64,000 nt of DNA. It comes from Lucinisca nassula. Lineage: Eukaryota > Mollusca > Bivalvia > Lucinida > Lucinidae. The notes beneath the pieces are model-generated. The model saw only the letters and a program-made list of their open reading frames with translations, did no database searches and was not told the origin of the DNA. The stretch lies in contig CAUZLF010000692.1 of NCBI GenBank assembly GCA_963580285.1, positions 62,001 to 126,000 of the forward strand. Direction: 5' to 3'. The translations under genes and the position numbers were made by a program. Positions 1-9,729 of the stretch are shown in pieces (position 1 is the first letter of the stretch; the number at the start of each line of letters is the position of its first letter).

Positions 1-660
1 CCATATATGGCTTGGCGGCCATTTTGGTCATGTGACCTGGACCCCATGAGCAAATTTTGGTTTCCTCCATCCCATAGAGGCTCCATATGAAATTTGACCA
101 TAATCGGCCCAACGGTTTCTGAGGAGAAGCAGTTCGAAAATTTTCACATTTTTCGCCTCGGCGAGGCTATACTAAATGGAATGTAATTTATTGCAAGTTC
201 ATTGGTTAGACCTCATTGATACCATCAGTATGCCAAAAATTGTTTAAATATTCCAAGCGGTTAAGTCACTATCACCAATTTTCACAAACGGGTTACTGAC
301 GGACAGACAGACAGACCATATATGGCTTGGCGGCCATTTTGGTCATGTGACCTGGACCCCATGAGCAAATTTTGGTTTCCTCCATCCCATAGAGGCTTCA
401 TATGAAATTTGACTTCAATCGGCCCAACGGTTTCCGAGGAGAAGCAGTTCGAAAATTTTCACATTTTTCGCATCGGCGAGGCTATACTAAATGGAATGAA
501 ATATTTCGTAAGTTCATTGGTTAGATCTCATTGATATCTATTAGTATGCCAAAAATTGTTTGAATATTCTAAGTGGTTAAGTCACTATCACCAATTTTCA
601 CAAACGGGTTACGGACGGACAGACAGACTGACAGAATGACACGGTGATTTTAGGGCACTC
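1..660. repeat. Two-copy tandem repeat, unit 315 bp
   Basis: The unit starting at position 1 (CCATATATGGCTTGGCGGCC) begins again at 316, and the copies differ at few positions. Each ends in an ACGGACAGACAGACAG run and holds the palindrome GCCTCGGCGAGGC (155-167; decayed in copy 2). The CCATATATGG..GGCGGCCATTTTGGTCATGTGACC stretch resembles the units at 45263-47231, so this is probably the body of a similar minisatellite-bearing element cut by the window edge. Confidence 0.85.
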
Positions 661-1267
661 TTAGAAAATCAACCGACCTCAGTCGGTCGCTTTTTCTGCG
701 GGTCGTGCAATATGAGCTACAATAGTGACAGCAACAATTGTCTAGCTATGAACTGGTTTACTGTATTCAAAAAATTCAGATGTCACGCGAGGAAAAATAG
801 TTTTGCAGAGGGCGGTGTCCCGCCTGTTTGAGCTAAGGTCAATGTAAAAGGTCAAGGTTAAAAACATGACCTCATTTCAAGAGCATATGATCTCAAGTAT
901 ATGCACAACAAATAAGAAAACGTTATCATTTACTGTTTTTGAACACAAATTCTAGGGTTAACATAGGAAAATAGGTTGTCGCTATGGTGAAAAGTAAACG
1001 CATAGGCGGACGAACAAACGGACGAGCAGACAAACGGACGGAAACTTGATCTTATGTGCACCTAATTAAAAGTCAAATTACACTTATTCCTTTTCTGAAT
1101 TTATATAACATTAATGATATTTGAAAAATGTAAATTTTGTGTTAAAATGGAGAACATAAATTATGCTGAAGACAAATGATACACTGCAACTTTTATTTAG
1201 CATATATTGTAAATTAAACATCTGTCAATTTGTAATGCGATTATTACATGTTTTTGTCATGCTATAT
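661..1267. other. No gene seen; hairpin and repeat remnants
   Basis: A small hairpin lies at 672-687 (ACCGAC, 4-nt loop, GTCGGT). Around 1000-1050 there is an ACGGACGA-rich stretch like the end of the array at 2480-3415, so 780-1075 is probably a degraded relative. No coding exon was recognised. Confidence 0.5.
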
Positions 1268-1412
1268 CTCTTTATTGGTTTCATTGGGCAACATGGCTTG
1301 AGGTGTCATTTCATCTCAATGTCGGGTAAAAGTCCTACAAACTTGGAAGCAACGTCTCCAAAATGACCTACACAGTGTTGATGGGGACGTTAAACCTCAA
1401 ATCAAACAAACA
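1268..1412 (+). mobile_element. SINE, 5'-truncated
   Basis: Matches the 3' half of the SINE that is complete at 63092-63398: TTGGTTTCATTGGGC, the ATCTCAATGTCGGGTAAAAG block, GTTGATGGGGACGTTAAACC and a CAAA-type tail. The tRNA-like 5' half is missing, as expected for incomplete reverse transcription. Confidence 0.8.
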
Positions 1413-1849
1413 ATTCCTTTCGCAGAAAATTCTTCCTTTCGCGAAAGGAACCTTCCTTTCGCGAAATGGTTCCTTTCGCTATATAGACCAACCACGTGAA
1501 ATTAGGTCAAAATAGCTATTCACCGCAGCAGTTACAGAATTCACTAGAAACACAATTATACATATGACGTATGGTCATCAAAGGACAAGACGGTGAGCAA
1601 GCCGAAACTGTATATATTTTTCATTCATGTCTCACATAAAAAACGAAACATTTCCTAGGTTAAAACTTCAGTAAACTGTCGTATTTTTGAGTAGATTTAT
1701 TTATGCAAATCATTGACCAATGAAATGGTCATCTCCTTCGACATGTGGTTTTATTGACCAATGGAATAACGAAAAATGTAGGACAAAAGCACAACCATAA
1801 CGGCTACGCCGTAAAAATTCACTCAGTAATGGATAATTATCATAGACTG
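1413..1849. other. No gene seen; short TTCCTTTCGC repeats at 1414-1481
   Basis: TTCCTTTCGC occurs four times in about 70 bases, two of them forming the self-complementary CCTTTCGCGAAAGG. The rest shows nothing I recognise. Confidence 0.5.
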
Positions 1850-2479
1850 GGGGAGATCCGGCAAAGTTCGGACAGGAGGGAAAGTTCGGACGAACGTTTT
1901 TCGATTCTGAATAATTGTACTGGACTACCGTAAATGTACGGAGCTTGTTGTAACTTAATGAAGCATTTATCTAAATATGATTTTTTTGAGGTCCTTTACG
2001 CTCTATTCCGTCAGCAATACTGTAATCTCGTGAGATTTCCTCAGCCTTTTCCCGCGAAGGCATTTTTGAGCCGGGACCAAACTTGACGTCATATTTCGTA
2101 AATTTGGCTTGGAAGAGGTATAAAGACATTCTGGATTACTGGATTTGCGTTATTTCACGTTGTTTATTGAAAATGATGCATTTCGTTTAATAAAATCTAT
2201 TAACACAAATAATCAATAAAAAATGTCCGAACTTCCCCACGTCTTGAGTAAGGGCGATGGGGAAGTTCAGACACGGTGTGAAAGCAACTTTCTCTGTTTT
2301 AAACCAGAAATTCAACTTCGGTGAAGTTGATGTCGCACCTGCTCCCCACCTGCCAAACACAAAATATAAAAGTTTATTTAAGGCAGAAGAGATGAATATA
2401 GGGCTTTGAGAAGAATCCATAGCCTATATATGTGAGGTAAAAACTGACTAATTTCACAATGTGATAAAATGAACTAAAA

Positions 2480-3415
2480 TGATATAAGAAGTATATTCAA
2501 AGCATATGAACATCCTCATATCATGGATGGAGAAAACACAAGCTAAGTTTCAAAATGATTAGTATAAAACTGTAAGAGGAGTTGCGATGACGAGGTACCT
2601 ATCATATATCAACTGAAGGTTCACAATGACTAAGTTCACAATGTGGAAACAGTGACAAAAATTGATCCGAAGATTAAGTCCAAACCACATGCAGGGCCTC
2701 ATGCCATGGCAAAAACACATGTAAAGTTTCAAAATGATTAGTATAAAACTGTAAGAGGAGTTGCGGTGACAAAGAGGTACCTCCTGTATATCAATTGAAG
2801 CTTAAAAATGACTAAATTCACAATGCGCAAAAAGCAAAAAAAAATATTGTGAGAATTATGTCGAAATCACATGCACATCCTCATACCATGGCAAAAGCAC
2901 ATGCAAAGTTTCAAAATGATTGGTATAAAACTGCATGTAAGAGGAGTTGCGATGACAAGAGGTACCTATCATATATCAATTGAAGGTTAAAAATGACTAA
3001 GTTCACAATGCGGAAAAAGTGATAAAAATTGATCCGAAGTTTAAGTCCAAACCACATACACATTCTCATACCATAGCGAAAACACACACAAAGTTTCAAA
3101 ATGATCAATATAAAGCTGTAAGAGGAGTTGCGATGACAAGAGGTACCTATCATATATCAATTGTAGGTTGTAGGTTAAAAATGACTAAGTTCACAATGTG
3201 GAAAAAGTGACAAAAACTGATCGGACGATAAAGTCTTAACCACATGTGCATCCTCATACCATGGCAAAAACACACGCAAAGTTTCAAAATAATCGGTATG
3301 AAACTGTAGGAGGAGTTGCGATGACAAGACACCCAGTGTAAAATGTTGACGGAAAGACGGACTGACGGACGAACGAACAAACGGACGGACGGATGAACGA
3401 ACGGAAGGAAACTTG
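2480..3415. repeat. Tandem array, about 180-189 bp unit, five copies
   Basis: The phrase AAGTTTCAAAATGAT recurs near 2545, 2724, 2906, 3091 and 3280, each followed by GTAAGAGGAGTTGCGATGAC and TACCTATCATATATCAA variants. The array ends at an ACGGACGGACGG-rich run. Short open frames on both strands here are by-products of the repetition. Confidence 0.85.
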
Positions 3416-4080
3416 CACGCCTATGTCTTCCTACTAAAGCAGGTGCGACAAAAAGCAGTGTGTGTCATATACCATGTGCGCGACCTTGAGGACCCGGAGT
3501 GCAGGGAATGCCAGGGATGGTGGGAGATAGGGGGAGGGAGATGAGAGAACAACACTGGATAGTTGTCTTCTAACCTCTGTAACAAAGCCTCTATAATCTT
3601 TTCCAGCCAAATGTTGCTGAAGTTAGACTGCCTGAATACCTGGCTTTCAGCTGACTGCCATATTATGTTCATCGCTTACACTATCTTACAGACACAAATA
3701 AAAGTGATCCCTATCAAATTTTGAGTTGTATATATTATGATTATGCGAGTTCATTGCATGAGACTTTGACAATTTTAAGTAAAACAATAATTGTACATAA
3801 GCTGTCTCTTGATATATTCTTCATATATACCAGCCAAAAAGTCTAACCGGCCACTTCTAAAATTGGGAGAAAAAAAAATCCGAATTCAGTGATGATGGAA
3901 ATGTCTGTTTTTCTTTTAAGGGAAACACTCAGCAAATTATTTTTGTGACCCTAATTGCTGCAAATGCAGTCTCTCGAGCTCAAACTGCATTTATCAAATA
4001 CGAATTCATAATATGAGGGACAGTGGAATGAGGTTTTTAAAGATCACCGTTTCACCATATATTTTTAAAAAGTCAAACAT
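3416..4080. other. No gene seen inside the candidate transposon
   Basis: Single-copy-looking, AT-rich in its second half. No protein family was recognised in any frame, and 4081-4356 holds the right subterminal motifs of the surrounding element. Confidence 0.4.
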
Positions 4081-4412
4081 GTCCGAACTTCCCCATCTGA
4101 GAAAATAATGTTGTCCGAAGTTTACCTTGGGTGGCCGAAGTTCTACGAGCTGTTAGGTATGTTTTGTATTGTGCTTGAGCCCGTTTTTTATGGCGGTAGC
4201 ACGAAATAAAACTGTCATTTAAGAGCCAGAAGAATGGATAAAACCCGAAACGTATTCCTTGTAAAGCGGAAACCATCCAAGTAAAGGTAAAATACAACGC
4301 TGTGTAGTATACCGTGGGAAAGGACCGACTATGTTCGAACTTTGCCGGATCTCCCCTGTGTATTAAAGCACAGGTGTTTGTCACGAATTTTGAACCCTAT
4401 ATATATATAACA

Positions 4413-4562
4413 TATACCCTATTGGTTTCATTGGGCGACAGGGTTTGAGATGTCATTTCATCTCAATGTCGGATAAACGTCCGACCAAATTGGAAGCAAC
4501 GTCTCCGAAATGACCTACATAGTGTTGACGGGGACGTTAAATATCAAATCAAACAAACAAAA
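4413..4562 (+). mobile_element. SINE, 5'-truncated
   Basis: 3' half of the same SINE family: TTGGTTTCATTGGGCGACAG, ATCTCAATGTCGGATAAA, GTGTTGACGGGGACGTTAAA and a CAAA-type tail. Confidence 0.8.
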
Positions 4563-5125
4563 CACTCGTCCCGGTTTACCTTTTGGTTAACCCTGAAAAA
4601 CCCGTCCATAATGCCATTTGGCGTTTTTCTTGTTATGTTGTTCTTTTATTGATAAAATAGTAGAGTCGGGGGTCTGAAGCAGGGTGGGTTTGGTTAGAGG
4701 TTAGCGGAAACACAGCTATTTTTTAGGCCTAAGATATTTGCAGCAGAGCACTTAAAAAATAATCATATTTGGTTATATACGTTACACGCAATGGCAAGGC
4801 GACGGCCATTAACTTCTTTGTCACAAACAATGTACAAAAGCAAGCACTTTTTTATATTACTTGACAATCGTGATAAAAAAGACAAAGAAGCTTGATTTTA
4901 CGGCGCATTATACAAACAAAAAACATGCATAAGCTCCGTGAGGCATATCAAACGATAAATCATGCCATGTTTTGAATATGTGCTGAATCATAAGCCTGTG
5001 TAATATGCGAAAAGGGCAAATCTGTTCCAACTTTTAAATGATCAGCCTGCACCTGTCGCTGCGGTACGAAGATACGAACTAAAACTATAGACCTGTACAT
5101 TCGTTCATTTATGAGTTGAGCCGTA
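4563..5125. other. No gene or recognised repeat
   Basis: AT-rich intergenic or intronic sequence. It would lie in the intron upstream of the exon at 7090 if that gene starts outside the window. Confidence 0.4.
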
Positions 5126-5400
5126 CATCACGTGAAACAAGTCCGTGAAAGGAACACCCCCCCCCCCCCCTAAACCCCACTATATAGAGAAAACTGGGGT
5201 TTACGGGGGTATACATTATTTTTCTTATTTCTTATTTCTGCTCCAATACATAGGTTGTGGTTACTCGTTAGAACCGCCCCAATGAGGCGGTTCTAACGAG
5301 CACCCACAAGCTATGTTTACAGTATAAATAAGAAAAAATCACAATTTTTCATCAAAGAAGAAGCCATTTTGGCGATTTGAAAAAAATGCATATGTCGCAC
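5126..5400 (+). mobile_element. Double-hairpin MITE, end type B
   Basis: Starts CATCACGTGAA. Hairpin 1 is AACCCCACT..AACTGGGGTTT near 5170-5205. Hairpin 2 is formed by TCGTTAGAACCGCC and GGCGGTTCTAACGAG (5266-5302), extended by GGTTGTGGTTAC and its partner. A poly-C run lies at 5157-5171. The same core occurs about 15 times in the window. Confidence 0.8.
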
Positions 5401-5449
5401 GGGTGGGTTATCGTAATGGAAAAGAACGAAGATTGCAATAGCACAGGCC

Positions 5450-5555
5450 CGGGGTGGTGGTGGTGTGTGTGTGTGAGTGTGTGTGTGTGGGGGGGGGGGG
5501 GGCGGGTAACCGGATGTATTTTTTAAATCTTATTTTTTGGTGGGGTGGGGGGGGG
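5450..5555 (+). repeat. GT microsatellite followed by G runs
   Basis: GTGT repeats and then runs of up to about 14 G. A methionine-initiated frame across it is low-complexity translation, not a gene. Confidence 0.85.
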
Positions 5556-6084
5556 GGGTTGTTTGTTAGGAAAAAGCTGGTATTTTTATGGGTCTGGTCA
5601 TTTTGCAGATATTTTTGGGGGCCACTTCTAAACCCGAATAATTTTTGGGACTATCAACTATCTTTGGGCTTTAAATGCTCAATGCGTTTTGTTGACACGT
5701 TATATCACTGATATTAGAAGGAAGCTGGTTTAATCATGTTTTATTTTCCTAAGTTGCTGCACAACAATTCAATGGCTTTATAGAAATTTCAGAGCTTTAC
5801 TGTTAGTTACTGTTAAAGCTCTTTAATCATTATAGGCATGAAGGCGAAATTGAGGGTACCTCCATCCCCACCCACCCTGGAGCACAGGCTGATCTCTGAT
5901 ATGCAATATAACGTGATTCTTTGATATAGTTAGAAATTACCCCCAAAATTGGTCGAACGATGCAGGCCGAAGTGACCCGGCCGAAACGACTCAGGTATGA
6001 TCCGAAACGACTCATGACCTGAACGTCCCGTGAGCTTTTGTGAAGGTCGTGTATTAGTGATAGGGCATGAGTTTATCGAAAGGT
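5556..6084. other. No gene seen
   Basis: Short near-repeats CCGAAACGACTCA / CCGAAGTGACCCG lie near 5970-6015. Nothing else was recognised. Confidence 0.4.
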
Positions 6085-6392
6085 GTTGCAAATCAAACAA
6101 ACAAAACCAGGTTTAACGTCCCCGTCAACAATGTAAAGGTCATTTTTGAGACGTTGCTTCAAAGTTTGTGGGACTTTTACCCGACATTGAGATGAAATGA
6201 CATCTCAACCCCTGCCGCCCAACGAAACCAATAAGGTTTATAAGCATGGGCGGGCCGACTCGCACCGCATTGCCTGGGCAGGCTTTGATCCTCAAAGCGG
6301 TTTACCAGTACTCGTGTGCGGGTCGATTTCAGCTCTGCGTGGAAGCATCATGCAGCCCATATATTTCTTCAAGCCCCGATGGGCGGGGGCTG
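6085..6392 (-). mobile_element. SINE, near full length
   Basis: Read on the minus strand it starts with the CCCCCGCCCATCGGGGCTTG head, continues through ATGATGCTTCCACGCAGAGC and the AAGCGGTTTACC-type box region, and ends in CGTTAAACCTGG plus a CAAA-type tail at 6092-6108. Confidence 0.85.
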
Positions 6393-6504
6393 GGCTTCTT
6401 CGCACTAACACTGTTTCTTCTGGTCGGCAACATATTTCCAGTTAACACCGCATGGAAATTTCGACACAGAATGCAATTATACATCTGCTGGAGCACCAAA
6501 TCCT

Positions 6505-6734
6505 GGCCCAGAGGTTATAAAACTTTTTTTCATGCTCAACTCGCTTGAGCAAGAAATTTATCCTGCTCACAAATTTAAAATGCCAACATTTTTAAATTTG
6601 TGAGCAGGACAAATAACATCACCTGCTATCTGAGAAAAAATCGCTCAACTTCTTAGTATTTTAATTTTTATGAGCACCACAACTTTCATGCTCAGCCGAG
6701 TTGAGCATGAAAAAAGTTTTATAACCTCTGGGCC
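6505..6734. mobile_element. MITE with about 42-bp terminal inverted repeats
   Basis: GGCCCAGAGGTTATAAAACT at 6505 is mirrored by AGTTTTATAACCTCTGGGCC ending at 6734, and complementarity continues through CATGCTCAACTCG. A second inner inverted repeat (CTGCTCACAAATTT..AAATTTGTGAGCAG) gives a stem within a stem. Length 230 bp; the target duplication is ambiguous. Confidence 0.85.
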
Positions 6735-6774
6735 TGGCTGCCGTTGTCAAAACACATGCATTCACTTCATAAAA

Positions 6775-7005
6775 CATGTAAACCGGACAAAATTACGAGC
6801 TTTTGAACCCATTGCATGCGGGAAAACCCTAAAGGGGTACCTTGGCAAAAGTCCGGACACATGTCAGATACCGCAGAACGCGGCATCTGAAATTTTCTGT
6901 CAAAAATAGAATAAAAACAAAAATATAGGCCCGACACCCCTTATACGACAAATGGACTTGTCCAACATATAGCAATGGATGAGCTGTTCCATTTTGTGTG
7001 GTCAT
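6775..7005 (+). repeat. Interspersed repeat carrying GGGGTACCTTGGCAAA
   Basis: Shares GCATGCGGGAAAACCC, GGGGTACCTTGGCAAA, the AGATCAGAC-like hairpin zone, TTCTGTCAAAAATAG and GACAAATGGACTTGTCCAAC with copies at 19425-19621 (minus) and 55860-56200, and partially at 21955, 36925, 48530 and 60380. Probably a non-autonomous DNA element. Confidence 0.7.
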
Positions 7006-7089
7006 GTGTATATCTTGATTTACGTTTCATGTGCGGCAGCGTTTGAGTGACTTGTCACACGATTCTTATCCATCTTTTCTCTGTAACAG

Positions 7090-7422
7090 GTTGCGTGGGA
7101 GGATGTCTTCGGCGAGCCTGAGTCTATTCGTTCCATGAACTGCGTGTGGGCCAACAGCTACAAATGCTTCGAATGTTGGAAAAGCCTCTGCTACCAGATC
7201 GCGACGCTTCTCTGTGGTATCTGTATAGCAGCTCAGTGGGGCTGCGAGTTCGCCATGCTGACTTTCGACCACGTATGGTGCTGGACTCCGTGTATGCGAA
7301 GTATTTCCATCACTGCCGGATGCTTTGCCAAATTCCACAGAGTCGTCCTCGACTGCTGCTGTGCACCATTTTGCGAGACATGTGGGTCATTCTTCAGCAG
7401 AATCAGGATACAAAGATCTTAG
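7090..7422 (+). CDS. Caveolin family, terminal coding exon (paralog 1)
   Basis: Caveolins are integral membrane scaffolds that oligomerise into discs in the plasma membrane and shape caveolae. An AG acceptor after a pyrimidine-rich stretch (7088-7089) opens a phase-0 exon of 110 codons ending in TAG. In order it shows a degenerate signature WEDVFGEP (residues 4-10 of the exon), SMNCVW, the scaffolding stretch, a long hydrophobic intramembrane segment (about 37-63) and the WTPCMR turn, where Pro-Cys align with P132/C133 of human CAV1. The C-terminal amphipathic part ends FFSRIRIQRS. The cysteines matching the three palmitoylated positions of CAV1 are present, plus about 12 more. The short N-terminal exon was not found upstream, so it is outside the window or too short to recognise. 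The methionine at 7135 is internal and aligns with an internal methionine in paralog 2, so it is not taken as the start. Family call is sure; orthology to a vertebrate CAV is not claimed. Confidence 0.95.
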   Translation, partial: VAWEDVFGEPESIRSMNCVWANSYKCFECWKSLCYQIATLLCGICIAAQWGCEFAMLTFDHVWCWTPCMRSISITAGCFAKFHRVVLDCCCAPFCETCGSFFSRIRIQRS

Positions 7423-7878
7423 ACTGGGTTTAACGCGCCGCGGACAATTACTTTTATTATTATTATTGTTATAATCATGAACCATAGAGCACACAACAAA
7501 GACTCAGAATGCACAGGTTTATCTGAGTCTTCGTTGGATGCTCACTCAAAAAAAAAAAACCTTTCTGCTCCGCGCGGCCCCATTTTTTCCCTTACCAGTA
7601 GACTGTATATCTAAGTTTGTTGTCATTGCATACATCCACGTTAATTAACAAAAGTGAAATTAATTTGGGTTCGAACTTGAACAAAACTTTAGAGATAAAA
7701 ACAGGAAAATAGGAAAACTAATGATAAACAATTCAGTCGTTTTGGGAGTATCTGTCTGTGATATCACATTTTATGTGTTTAATTTTGTTTTTTCTTTTTA
7801 TGTGTAATACATTGTTTAACTACAGTGCTGTTGTGAGCCCGAGCCCTACCAAACGTCACGATAACAAACAATTCAATG
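7423..7878. other. 3' flank of caveolin paralog 1; repeat fragment at 7484-7543
   Basis: Starts with a short TTA-type run. 7484-7543 is a fragment of the GAGCCAGCGC MITE (AACAAAGACTCAG..CTGAGTCTTCGTTGG). No canonical AATAAA occurs close to the stop codon; the first I see is near 7936, inside the next MITE, and may serve as the poly(A) signal. Confidence 0.45.
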
Positions 7879-8152
7879 CATCACGAAAATACACCTATAT
7901 AATTTTGAGTTTTTGACCACCTTCAACCCCACTTTAATAAAGTAAAACTGGGGTTTACAATGGTATACATTATCTTTCTTCTTTCTGCTCAAAACAGAGA
8001 TTATGGGTACTCGTTAGAACCCCCTCGACGAGGCGGTTCTAACAAGTAACCACAATCTATGTTTTGACCAGAAATGTCAAAAATATCGTAGTTTTCACTT
8101 ACTTTGGTGGTAAAATTTCTAATACATTTGTAAAGGCGTGTTTTCGTAATGA
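7879..8152 (+). mobile_element. Double-hairpin MITE, end type A
   Basis: Ends CATCACGAAAATACACC and GGCGTGTTTTCGTAATGA are inverted repeats. Hairpin 1 is AACCCCACTTT..AAAACTGGGGTTT and hairpin 2 is TCGTTAGAACCCCCTCG..CGAGGCGGTTCTAAC. Length 274 bp, the same as the copy at 21536. Confidence 0.85.
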
Positions 8153-8389
8153 CAATCAACACACTTAATACACAGAACAGAGCCACATACAAGGATTTAT
8201 CAGTTACCCCCTATATTAATTGCATTGTGACAGCTTGACCTGATAATGATATTCTGTCTCAGGACACGTGAGCTTTATCAGGTCAACGTGACATTGAACT
8301 TTTATAAATGAACCGGACTCCTGGAAAATTGGTAAAAAAAAACTCATTTTTAACAGGAAAAAAAAACACGAACTAATATAATAGGATGA

Positions 8390-8655
8390 ATTACGGTCAG
8401 AACCGAATATTGCACGCCGGAAAGTTGGAACGCACTGAGGGCAATCGATAACCTGACTTACATTGCATATTTAACGTTTGAAGGGGAAAGGGGATAGACT
8501 GAGAATCGTGTCATTTGATATCAAGTTCATCAGGCTCGGCTTCGAGAACGCGTCTAGAATCGCTCGGTAAGCCTCGGATTCTACAAGCGTTCTCAAAGCC
8601 TTGCCTGATAAACCTAATATCAGGTATTCCCTGTATACATAATCCTTATTTTCGC
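8390..8655. mobile_element. Foldback MITE
   Basis: Arms TTTGATATCAAGTTCATCAG / CTGATAAACCTAATATCA and GGCTTCGAGAACGCG / CGTTCTCAAAGCC face each other around 8560. An inverted, better preserved copy is at 57425-57670, including the flank CGCACTGAGG..ATCGATAAC. It is copied DNA, not a gene, although a short minus-strand frame crosses it. Confidence 0.75.
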
Positions 8656-8661
8656 AACACA

Positions 8662-8785
8662 TAAGGTTAGGTATTTTTCAGAACCGTCTCATTGAGGCGG
8701 TTCAAACGAGCACCCGTAATCTGATAGAAGCAAAAATAAGACGAAAAACAATGTCACAAAATTTAATCAAAATATGCATTTTCTT
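8662..8785. mobile_element. Double-hairpin MITE, partial
   Basis: Only hairpin 2 (AGAACCGTCTCATTGAGGCG and partner) and the adjoining AAAATAAGA block remain. Both arms are diverged. Confidence 0.65.
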
Positions 8786-9014
8786 GATTATAGAAGTAGC
8801 CGTAGGGAATGAGCCATCGGTGTTCGAGCCATCGAAGTTTCTCTGTATGTGCTACGTGTGTTGGTTGTCAACAGCAGTTAAAAAGATCGCGTTGGATACA
8901 TTAAAAGCACAGAAAAATCAACAAGAATTACAACTGTTGTCTTTCCATTTTTCAGTCATCACGATTGCCCACCCTTGTGGACTAGTGCATTCACGGTTAT
9001 TTGTCTGATTCAAT
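8786..9014. other. No gene; MITE end at 8805-8840
   Basis: GAGCCATCGGTGTTCGAGCC followed by ATCGAAGTTTC matches in inverted orientation the outer ends of the element at 60783-62640. The rest is unassigned. Confidence 0.5.
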
Positions 9015-9200
9015 TTGTGATTTTTCTTTTATTTAAACTCAAAACACAGATTGTGGGTGCTCGTTAGAACCGCCTGATCGAGGCGGTTCTAGCGAGTACC
9101 CACAACCTATGTGTTTGATAAAAAATAAGAAATATAGTTAATCCCTAGTAAACCCCATTTTTCTGTATATAAAGTGGGGTTTAAAGGTGTGATCATTACA
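9015..9200. mobile_element. Double-hairpin MITE, partial
   Basis: Contains TGTGGGTGCTCGTTAGAACC, the loop, the complementary arm ending GAGTACCCACAACC, and then hairpin 1 (AACCCCATTT..AAAGTGGGGTTT). The outer ends are lost. Confidence 0.75.
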
Positions 9201-9637
9201 CTGGTCAGGACTTGTTAACGTAATGTACTTCCTGACTTTTGTTCTTAACGCTACAGTCACACAAAGCTAGTCCTTAGACCGTACGGTCACGTCCTAACAA
9301 AATCATTAAACGAACTGTGGTCGGGGTAGATCGTGCAACTGTTGCCCAATTATGCCTGAATCGATCATAAGAAGTCCTCAATACGGCCAGCTTGTCTGTA
9401 TCTCGTCCACAGTTCGTTCGTATCAAGTTCAGATCGGACAGAAATGCCCGTTCATATCACGCGAATACCGTTTCCAAGCAGTGCAAGCCCGTTCGTGATC
9501 GTTAGTTCATAGAAAGTTCATCGTCCTCAACTCGTCCCAAGTGCGTGTGGAACGTAATTGCTATCGCGTCCTGGCCCGACGGCTATAAAAATTCAGTGTG
9601 TTGTTCCCGTCGCCGCATCAAGCTGTGCATATCAAGA
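9201..9637. other. No gene seen; left flank of the foldback element
   Basis: A TATAAAA-like string near 9585 is isolated and has no gene behind it. 9627-9646 resembles the terminal bases of the MITE continued at 17674 (see that entry). Confidence 0.4.
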
Positions 9638-9646
9638 CCATGACAG
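9638..9646. repeat. 9-bp target-site duplication, left copy
   Basis: CCATGACAG here and at 17665-17673 directly flank the termini of the 8-kb foldback element. A 9-bp duplication is typical of foldback and Mutator-type elements. Confidence 0.85.
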
Positions 9647-9729
9647 ATGTCCGTGAAGTTGGCTGCCAGTTGCCAGTTGCCTATTCAATCGGCAACTGGA
9701 AAATGGCATCTAACTTCACAGTGTGGCTG

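Larger units (their letters stand above)
1850..4356. mobile_element. Candidate DNA transposon with 24-bp terminal inverted repeats
   Basis: GGGGAGATCCGGCAAAGTTC begins at 1850 and its complement ends at 4356; over 24 bp the two ends differ at one base. The motif GTTCGGAC or its complement recurs near the ends (about 1866, 1881, 2224, 4081), as subterminal transposase sites often do. No transposase was recognised inside, and a minisatellite at 2480-3415 occupies much of the interior. No clear target duplication was found. It could be a non-autonomous element with a later insertion. Confidence 0.5.

Noticed and set aside
4073..4384. 103-codon minus-strand open frame
   Set aside because: It spans the right terminal repeat of the candidate transposon and has no family resemblance; kept only as part of that element.
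5454..5711. 85-codon open frame beginning with Val/Cys repeats
   Set aside because: Translation of a GT microsatellite and G runs.
7066..7433. Minus-strand and second-frame open readings across the first caveolin exon
   Set aside because: They are shadows of the caveolin frame, which alone aligns with the family and with 54630-54962.
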